Shown here: positions 4,625 through 8,918 of the stretch, in pieces
Position numbering within the stretch: the first letter of the stretch is position 1
Layout of the letters: each line of letters opens with the position of its first letter
DNA from: a virus
Reading direction: 5' to 3' (one strand)
Virus record (IMG/VR): IMGVR_UViG_3300032222_000314
Location: 1-23,688 of that record
DNA length: 23,688 nucleotides
Program-made: the position numbers and the translations under genes
Notes under the pieces: generated by a model
Database searches by the model: none
Told to the model about the DNA's origin: nothing
Seen by the model: only the letters and a program-made list of their open reading frames with translations

Positions 4625-4891
4625 TTAGGCTATGGCGTAGCCTGCAAGCTTGAGGTGTTGCTTCATCTCGAGCTTGACCTGCTTGGCCACGTCTCCCCTC
4701 CAGTACTGCAAGTTATTCAGTGCGTACAGTACTACGCTAGTGCCCGAGTCATAGAAGTAATCTTCACCTGCATCGGTCATGCTTAGCATCGGTTCAACGT
4801 AGTGCTTAGCGATATTGAACCATGACTTACCCCGGCCCTCACTGTAGATAATACGGGCCAGCTCGCTTAGGTCCCTTGGTGCTTCGTTCAT
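4625..4891 (-). CDS. Hypothetical 88-aa protein, actinophage type
   Basis: The protein starts MNEAPRDLSELARIIYSEGR and continues with a helical fold ending NLQYWRGDVAKQVKLEMKQH. The order S-x-L-A-R-x-I at the start, a Pro-Met-Leu helix, then Y-x-L-N-N-x-x-x-W-R-G-x-x-A-x-x-x-K is, from memory, typical of a small uncharacterised actinophage family. AGAAGGGGTAACAAA gives the ribosome site. It is the first gene after the copy 5 promoter that faces the HTH regulator, so it is the leftward gene most likely to be repressed by that regulator. Confidence 0.8.
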   Translation of the reverse strand: MNEAPRDLSELARIIYSEGRGKSWFNIAKHYVEPMLSMTDAGEDYFYDSGTSVVLYALNNLQYWRGDVAKQVKLEMKQHLKLAGYAIA

Positions 4892-4916
4892 TTTGTTACC
4901 CCTTCTAGTTTGTTTG

Positions 4917-4934
4917 CTAGCCCGGTTGAGCTAG
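4917..4934 (-). promoter_or_regulatory. Leader hairpin of the 88-aa gene
   Basis: CTAGC/GCTAG arms (4917-4921 and 4930-4934) with loop of eight (read leftward TCAACCGG), similar to the TCAACAGG loop at 3620-3637. It is followed by AACTAGAAGGGG before the ATG. Confidence 0.45.
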
Positions 4935-4941
4935 TAGTTAT

Positions 4942-4986
4942 AGCTAACCATGCATGTTGTCTCGCGGTCTACCTTTCCATTCATTC
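4942..4986 (-). promoter_or_regulatory. Repeat promoter element, copy 5
   Basis: This copy reads GAATGAATGGAA, then diverges, then GTTAGCT with TAG (4944-4946) at the conserved 40-base distance. It is the least similar copy, but it is the only one carrying ATGCATGT (4950-4957) directly upstream of its TAG box, a likely operator. Confidence 0.5.
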
Positions 4987-5043
4987 TCTAGCATCAAACC
5001 TCTATACACTGCACCACAACTATGTCTACTATGCATGTATACT
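4950..5043. promoter_or_regulatory. Divergent control region with paired ATGCATGT operators
   Basis: ATGCATGT occurs at 4950-4957 and at 5031-5038, 81 bases apart. The first abuts the leftward TAG box at 4942-4948; the second abuts TATACT (5038-5043), the best rightward -10 candidate, which has no convincing -35. The second lies in a 16-base imperfect palindrome (5028-5043, 12 of 16 symmetric). Such a layout fits binding by the adjacent HTH protein at both promoters, with self-control. This is inferred from position only. Confidence 0.45.
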
Positions 5044-5066
5044 GGTAGCACAAGATAGGAGACATA

Positions 5067-5582
5067 ATGGCAAGAATTTCAGATCACCCAGTAAGGCTTG
5101 CGAGGCTTAGATCGTCGATGACACAAGCTGAGCTAGCCAAGCGTGCAGGGGTACAAAGATCAGCCGTGACAGCAATAGAAGATGGACGTACTAAGAAACC
5201 ATCTGAAGCCGTATTAGCCGTGCTTGCACAGGCCATAGGTATATCGCTGCCGGATCTAGAACTAGACATCAAGACATGGCAAGCAAAGCCTGCTACGCCT
5301 GATGTGCGTCCTGCTGTAGCTAATTTAATGACCATACCGCCATACGTATTGGGACAGTACTACAAGTCCTTTGTACAGTGGCGCAAAGAGATCGCACCAT
5401 CCCCGACCGCACTAGCGTCGCTACTTAGGCTCAATGCAGCCGTGGTATCTCGCTACGAAGCCGGCGACTACAAACGTGGTATGCCGGAAGTGCTGTCATC
5501 CAAGCTCCTTAAGTCCTTCGGGCCTTACGGATTAACAACCGAATACATACTAGAACTGGAGAAACTACCCGCACATGAGTGA
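5067..5582 (+). CDS. Tandem XRE-type HTH transcription regulator
   Basis: A 171-residue protein. Residues 10-65 are a typical Cro/CI (XRE) helix-turn-helix: RLARLRSSMTQAELAKRAGV, then QRSAVTAIEDGR and a closing ALAQAIGI-like helix. A second, more divergent HTH appears at about 111-150 (PTALASLLRLNAAVVSRYEA), so the protein may bind two half-sites by itself or through a dimer. No peptidase (LexA/CI cleavage) domain is present. AGGAG stands six bases before the ATG. It diverges from the leftward small-gene block and starts the rightward operon, the usual seat of a phage switch regulator. Target DNA is probably the ATGCATGT pair upstream. Confidence 0.85.
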   Translation: MARISDHPVRLARLRSSMTQAELAKRAGVQRSAVTAIEDGRTKKPSEAVLAVLAQAIGISLPDLELDIKTWQAKPATPDVRPAVANLMTIPPYVLGQYYKSFVQWRKEIAPSPTALASLLRLNAAVVSRYEAGDYKRGMPEVLSSKLLKSFGPYGLTTEYILELEKLPAHE

Positions 5583-5856
5583 ATTTAGCGAAGCATTAGA
5601 TAACAAATTTGTTGAAGCACAAGGTCTATTACTAAAGAAACACAAAGACTACGGACCGAAGAATATCTCACAGAGCCCTGGTGGCGCTGTTAACGGATTG
5701 CGCGTGCGTATGCATGACAAGCTTGCAAGGATCAACCACCTGTATGACAACAAAGTAGATCCTGAAAACGAGAGCTTCAGAGACAGCTTCATTGACCTAG
5801 CTAACTATGCGATCATCGGTCTCATGGTTATCGATGGAGATTGGCCGAATGAGTAA
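5575..5856 (+). CDS. DUF1599/Nmad1-like small protein
   Basis: A 93-residue protein with HKDYGPKNI (23-31), GLRVRMHDKLARI (41-53) and ESFRDSFIDLANYA (66-79). This order, K-D-Y-G ... D-K-x-x-R-I ... E-S-x-x-D-x-x-x-D-x-x-x-Y, is that of the DUF1599 / nucleotide-modification-associated domain 1 group, whose acidic helices recall all-alpha MazG-type NTP pyrophosphatases. A role in nucleotide handling is therefore likely, but the substrate is unknown. The ATG overlaps the end of the HTH gene by eight bases (ATGAGTGA), so translation is coupled. Confidence 0.75.
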   Translation: MSEFSEALDNKFVEAQGLLLKKHKDYGPKNISQSPGGAVNGLRVRMHDKLARINHLYDNKVDPENESFRDSFIDLANYAIIGLMVIDGDWPNE

Positions 5857-6610
5857 TTCAGAACACGTTCTGAATTTGGATCTATCCAAGTTTGAATCTC
5901 GATTAGAGTCTGCTAAACCCACTAAGGAGCAGGCTCTATTCGAGCAAGTCTTGGCAGCTGCAGTAGCAGCAGATAGGCGAGGTTTCTTTGTTGAGACCCA
6001 GACTGTAATAGACCAAGATCAACGATTAACTGAAGATAGCGTAGAACTGGTTTGGTCTACTACAAAGTTTCAAAAGGCGCTTGAGTCCCGTGGTATCAAG
6101 ACTGTGGCGAATCCAAACCTAACGCTCCGGCAAGAGACATTTCTGCAGGCTTATCTGAATCCGCTGAACCTAAAACCACCACAGGTATTAGCTAAGCAGA
6201 TGAAGATTAGCCTTTCAGAGCTAGATGGCTGGATGCGTGACAAACACTTTGCTGGCGCATTCTCTGCAAAGAGCGAAGATAACCTCAAAAAGTATTTACC
6301 GATTGCAGATCAAGCCTTAGGGCAGTTAGTGCAATCTGGCGATATGAAAGCGATTACATTTTTAAACCAGTTGACTGGTCGATTTGATCCAAACGCTCGG
6401 GCGAACTTGGATGTGCCAGCATTGCTTATGCAGGTGCAAGATATCATTCTGCGCCATGTTAGAGATCCGATCACAAAGCGCAATATTGCTCGCGAGCTCG
6501 TTGCACTCGCCACGGGTAATTCACCGGCTACAGTAGTGCCAGAGCCGCAAGCAGATGATATACTAACTGTTGAGACAGTTATTGACATTACTGACGCGCA
6601 AAAGGAATAA
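5849..6610 (+). CDS. Terminase small subunit-like HTH protein
   Basis: Start chosen at ATG 5849 (MSNSEHVLNLDLSKFESRLE...), which overlaps the previous stop by eight bases (ATGAGTAA), exactly as at the preceding junction; the earlier ATG at 5807 lies deep inside that gene. In the 253-residue product, residues 91-136 (LTLRQETFLQAYLN..., LAKQMKISLSELDGWMRDKH) form the phage HTH seen in small terminase subunits, followed by NLKKYLPIADQALGQLV and GDMKAITFLNQLTGRFD, a helical segment often found after it. The C-terminal end is acidic. It would recognise phage DNA for packaging. It is odd that it lies on the strand opposite the portal and capsid genes; a transcription regulator is the main alternative. 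Confidence 0.6.
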   Translation: MSNSEHVLNLDLSKFESRLESAKPTKEQALFEQVLAAAVAADRRGFFVETQTVIDQDQRLTEDSVELVWSTTKFQKALESRGIKTVANPNLTLRQETFLQAYLNPLNLKPPQVLAKQMKISLSELDGWMRDKHFAGAFSAKSEDNLKKYLPIADQALGQLVQSGDMKAITFLNQLTGRFDPNARANLDVPALLMQVQDIILRHVRDPITKRNIARELVALATGNSPATVVPEPQADDILTVETVIDITDAQKE

Positions 6611-6611
6611 C

Positions 6612-6788
6612 ATGTCTTCTACTCTTACATCTGAATTAGATCTATACAAAGCTGTACCCGGTACTGCAGAGCCTTTTAGGACTACTGACATTAACAGCAA
6701 CTGGGATAAAGTTGACGCATTTGCCGTCTCTGTATTGGCTACGATCGCTACACCAACAGCATCCACTATTAACGGTGGAACTGCATAA
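6612..6788 (+). CDS. 58-aa tail-appendage-like peptide
   Basis: ATG 6612 follows AAAGGAATAAC; an upstream frame start at 6570 has no such site. The peptide (MSSTLTSELDLYKAVPGTAE, then PFRTTDINSNWDKVDAFAVS and a Thr/Ala-rich end) resembles the region near the start of phage tail fibre and appendage proteins where an LYKP(V)PGTxE...F-x-T-T-D-I-N-x-N-W-D-K-I-D motif is common. Here the protein stops right after it, so this is either a separate small virion peptide or the remnant of a longer fibre. Its stop overlaps the next ATG (TAATG). Confidence 0.65.
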   Translation: MSSTLTSELDLYKAVPGTAEPFRTTDINSNWDKVDAFAVSVLATIATPTASTINGGTA

Positions 6789-7039
6789 TGTCTTCGGACG
6801 CCACAAGTGGTGCCCACGTAAAAGTCACAATCAACGATCTTTACAAGGAACAGCAGGAAACCAACAAGCTTCTAATCCAATTAGCCAGTGAGCTAAAAGG
6901 GCTGTCAGACATCCCCGATCGCGTCCGTAACGTTGAGCTAGAGATAGCTAAGCTACAATGGATTGATATAATCGCCAGAACGGCTCTGGGAGGCGCAATA
7001 GTCTCTTTTGTAGCTACCATATTCGCACTACTAAAGTAA
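6788..7039 (+). CDS. Coiled-coil protein with C-terminal membrane helix, holin-associated
   Basis: An 83-residue protein: a polar start, a heptad-like region about 17-56 (LYKEQQETNKLLIQLASELK ... RVRNVELEIAKLQW) and one hydrophobic helix at about 61-82 (IIARTALGGAIVSFVATIFA). This plan, coiled coil followed by a single C-terminal anchor, matches the XhlA/haemolysin-like small proteins next to phage holins. It is followed after 14 bases by the two-helix holin-like gene, so a lysis role is likely. No endolysin is visible in the window. Confidence 0.7.
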   Translation: MSSDATSGAHVKVTINDLYKEQQETNKLLIQLASELKGLSDIPDRVRNVELEIAKLQWIDIIARTALGGAIVSFVATIFALLK

Positions 7040-7041
7040 GG

Positions 7042-7047
7042 TATAAT
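7042..7047 (+). promoter_or_regulatory. TATAAT box ahead of holin-like gene
   Basis: A perfect TATAAT lies 7 bases before the ATG of the holin-like gene, inside the short gap after the coiled-coil gene. No good -35 is seen at 16-18 bases (TTCGCA is too close). If used, the transcript would be leaderless or nearly so, which is notable because the nearest Shine-Dalgarno-like GTAAGG is too far upstream. Confidence 0.25.
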
Positions 7048-7053
7048 AATCCC

Positions 7054-7233
7054 ATGAATCTAAACGCAAACGTACGCAGGTACATCTACGGCATTTCAGT
7101 GGCTCTAGTTCCACTGCTAATTGGCTACGGTCTGTTCACTACAGAAGAAGGCACTCTGATCCTTAACGTGATCGCTGCTGTTCTAGCTGTTGGAAACTCG
7201 ACTCTAGCTCTAAACAACATCAAAGAGGACTAA
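7054..7233 (+). CDS. Holin-like two-helix membrane protein (59 aa)
   Basis: MNLNANVRRYIYGISVALVP, then LLIGYGLFTTEEGTLILNVI and a second hydrophobic helix ending in NNIKED. Two membrane segments (about 11-28 and 34-52) are joined by a short acidic turn TTEEG, with a basic start and a charged end. This is the usual plan of small actinophage class II holins, which open the cell membrane at lysis. The start has no good ribosome site nearby, only GTAAGG about 12 bases upstream. Reading the gene from elsewhere is not possible because no other start codon precedes it in frame close by. Confidence 0.7.
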   Translation: MNLNANVRRYIYGISVALVPLLIGYGLFTTEEGTLILNVIAAVLAVGNSTLALNNIKED

Positions 7234-7235
7234 TC

Positions 7236-7499
7236 ATGCCTGGCCCAAAGGATCCTAAGTACCCGCCTTTTGTTGGCGATGAAGAAGACAAAAAAGGTCG
7301 CAAAAATTACGAAAAGTACAAGGAAGCTGTAAAGGTTATGCAGGGGGACAACAGGCCTGATTTTTCCAAGATGTTTTCAAAGCTAATAAAAAATGCTCCA
7401 AACAAAAGCCCTAACAGTGCAAAACTTGTTGCGCTTAAAAAGGCTGCAGCTGCAAAAGCTGCAAAAAAATCACCCATTCCAAAAAGCCCCACTAGATAA
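7236..7499 (+). CDS. Lys-rich 87-aa protein
   Basis: MPGPKDPKYPPFVGDEEDKK at the start, a charged middle, then a low-complexity tail (ALKKAAAAKAAKKSPIPKSP). Strongly basic. GAGGA lies nine bases before the ATG, which is two bases after the holin-like stop. The tail resembles histone H1-like or HU-extension tails that bind DNA without sequence specificity. First of four consecutive Lys/Ala-rich small genes. The product could be a virion-packed DNA-binding peptide; there is no direct proof. Confidence 0.7.
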   Translation: MPGPKDPKYPPFVGDEEDKKGRKNYEKYKEAVKVMQGDNRPDFSKMFSKLIKNAPNKSPNSAKLVALKKAAAAKAAKKSPIPKSPTR

Positions 7500-7509
7500 G
7501 GAAATTTAA

Positions 7510-7749
7510 ATGAAGAAGCCTATTCCTATGAAGCCAAAGCCAGCGCCACAAAGGCCAGCACAGGTTACTCGTGGAAGTTCACCAGTAGTGCCAGGATCTC
7601 CTGCGCCTAAGAACCTTCCTACACCCCCTCGTACTGCACAGGCTCCTGCCCCACAGGCTGCTGCTCAAAGGCAAGCTGCTGCAAATGCTGCTGCATCAAG
7701 TGCTGCTGCTAAAAAAGAAGCGCTTAAGAGAGTGAAGCCAGGTAAGTAA
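7510..7749 (+). CDS. Pro/Ala-rich basic 79-aa protein
   Basis: MKKPIPMKPKPAPQRPAQVT begins a Pro-rich first half (P-x-P, P-A-P repeats), followed by an Ala/Gln tract (QAAAQRQAAANAAASSAAAK) and a basic end (ALKRVKPGK). Intrinsically disordered in appearance. AAGGA stands eight bases before the ATG. Low complexity makes any database match unreliable. The composition is like that of disordered virion or DNA-binding proteins. Confidence 0.65.
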   Translation: MKKPIPMKPKPAPQRPAQVTRGSSPVVPGSPAPKNLPTPPRTAQAPAPQAAAQRQAAANAAASSAAAKKEALKRVKPGK

Positions 7750-7751
7750 TA

Positions 7752-7880
7752 ATGCCAGTCGTAAACGGAAAAGAATTTCCTTACACCAAGAAGGGTAAGG
7801 CAGCTGCTAAGAAAGCCGCTGTTAAGGCTACTCGCAAGAAGAAGTTTTCTGGCGTAAAGTCTCAAGTATACGGAGGCTAG
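7752..7880 (+). CDS. 42-aa basic peptide with VNGKEFPYTKKGK start
   Basis: MPVVNGKEFPYTKKGKAAAK followed by KAAVKATRKKKFSGVKSQVY and GG. Start ATG 7752 comes two bases after the previous stop; GGTAAG is the only ribosome-site-like sequence, so coupling is likely. The V-N-G-K-x-F/Y-P-Y-T-x-x-G-K opening followed by Lys/Ala repeats looks familiar from small phage proteins of unknown role (recalled, not searched). Very basic, so nucleic-acid binding is likely. Confidence 0.7.
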   Translation: MPVVNGKEFPYTKKGKAAAKKAAVKATRKKKFSGVKSQVYGG

Positions 7881-7881
7881 T

Positions 7882-8058
7882 ATGGCTACCGAGGTAGAGG
7901 TATCTGTAGAAACTCCCGAAGACAAAAAAGCGGAGATGAAAGAAGACGAGAAGAAGAAAGCCGCTAAGAAGGCTGCTTTGAAAACTCTACTTAGCTTAAA
8001 AGATTTAAAAAGCGAAACAGCATTGACTGCTTTGCTTGATCTAATTGAAAAAGACTAA
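7882..8058 (+). CDS. 58-aa charged helical protein
   Basis: MATEVEVSVETPEDKKAEMK, then EDEKKKAAKKAALKTLLSLK, ending DLIEKD. The first 15 residues are acidic, the middle is Lys-rich and the last third is an amphipathic Leu-rich helix. GGAGG five bases before the ATG gives a very strong start. It keeps the KKAALK element of the preceding genes, but is nearly neutral overall. It could pair with the basic neighbours. No family is known to me. Confidence 0.7.
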   Translation: MATEVEVSVETPEDKKAEMKEDEKKKAAKKAALKTLLSLKDLKSETALTALLDLIEKD

Positions 8059-8067
8059 CGCTTAAGC

Positions 8068-8691
8068 TTGAAAATAAATCTCAAAGACGTAGAGATTATT
8101 TACATAAATTTACCTAACTATGTAAATAGGAATAAGTCAATGATTAATATGCTTGAGCATTACGGTTTAAAATATAAAAGAGTTGATGGCATTGTTTCTG
8201 GTAATCAGGATTATGACATTATTGCTGATGCGCACAGAAAAGCTTTAGATTTTTCTTCAGCTGAGCAAGTTCTTATTCTAGAAGACGATTGCATTCCTTA
8301 TATCTATAGAGAAGAGTTTGATGTCCCCGATAACGCAGACATTGTTTATTTAGGTTTGCATGGGTACGAGCACGGTAAAGAGAAAGTCTCTAAAGAAGTG
8401 TGGAAAATTTTTAAAATGATTGGAGCACACGCTATTTTATATTTAACCCAGCAAGGTAAAGATATTCTCAGAGAAGCCCAGCAATTAACTAAAGATAAAA
8501 AATACGGATTTGATGATGGCCTGGCTGAGCTTCAGCATAAAGTTAATACTTACGCGTTAAATAGCCCTATTTGGTATCAAAAAAATTACCCAGAGCTTAC
8601 TAAGTTTAACTTAGGCGAAGTGGAAAACGTAACTTTTGGTCACTATGGCGGAGGATGCTCAGACTACGAAGAGCCTATAGTCTTTAGTTAG
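8068..8691 (+). CDS. GT25-like glycosyltransferase
   Basis: A 207-residue protein with a TTG start at 8068 and a poor ribosome site. Residues 10-22 (IIYINLPNYVNRN), 71-75 (LEDDC) and 119-130 (GAHAILYLTQQG) follow the order of the glycosyltransferase family 25 (LPS-type sugar transferase) fold: INL...R, then the acidic E-D-D that binds metal and nucleotide sugar, then a GAHAY-like helix. Usual GT25 enzymes are somewhat longer, so the C-terminal lobe may be reduced. The gene is more A/T-rich than its neighbours, suggesting separate acquisition. It ends the rightward operon and overlaps the leftward 74-aa gene tail to tail by eight bases. It may glycosylate virion proteins or host surface; which is unknown. 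Confidence 0.65.
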   Translation: MKINLKDVEIIYINLPNYVNRNKSMINMLEHYGLKYKRVDGIVSGNQDYDIIADAHRKALDFSSAEQVLILEDDCIPYIYREEFDVPDNADIVYLGLHGYEHGKEKVSKEVWKIFKMIGAHAILYLTQQGKDILREAQQLTKDKKYGFDDGLAELQHKVNTYALNSPIWYQKNYPELTKFNLGEVENVTFGHYGGGCSDYEEPIVFS

Positions 8692-8908
8692 CTTCAGCTT
8701 CTTTTACAGCAGTCATTGCATTTGCAATGTGCGCTAATCCATTCATAATAACGTCTGCGGTATCGCAAGGAAAATCTACGGCGCAGTGAACACAGTTGCC
8801 TGGATCGTTATCATCTTCTGGCTTCTCAGGCGCGTGTATTGCATACACTGCATCTAGCGTGCCAAAGGTTAGTGCTAGTACATCATCGAATGTCGGGTTA
8901 AGGCTCAT
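8684..8908 (-). CDS. Small Cys-containing 74-aa protein
   Basis: MSLNPTFDDVLALTFGTLDA opens an acidic protein with CVHCAVDFPCDT at about 39-50, a C-x-x-C-x5-C-D-T cluster. Helical segments flank it. C-x-x-C...C-x-T clusters are common in small actinophage proteins and may bind a metal, though a fourth ligand is not obvious (the His within the cluster or the H at about 25 could serve). AACGGAGATACT gives a ribosome site. It is the last gene of the leftward late block and overlaps the glycosyltransferase end. Confidence 0.7.
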   Translation of the reverse strand: MSLNPTFDDVLALTFGTLDAVYAIHAPEKPEDDNDPGNCVHCAVDFPCDTADVIMNGLAHIANAMTAVKEAEAN

Positions 8909-8918
8909 AGTATCTCCG

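Noticed and set aside
4560-4630. Functional tRNA gene
   Set aside because: Only an acceptor/T-arm-like half folds; there is no anticodon stem or D-arm with plausible pairing.
2653-4986. CRISPR array or sigma54/SigR-type promoters
   Set aside because: The repeats are hundreds of bases apart with genes between them, and the spacing of TGGAA/GGAAT to downstream boxes does not fit sigma54 or SigR rules.
5807-5848. Earlier start for the terminase-small-like gene
   Set aside because: It lies inside the previous gene without a ribosome site; ATG 5849 repeats the eight-base overlap of the preceding junction.
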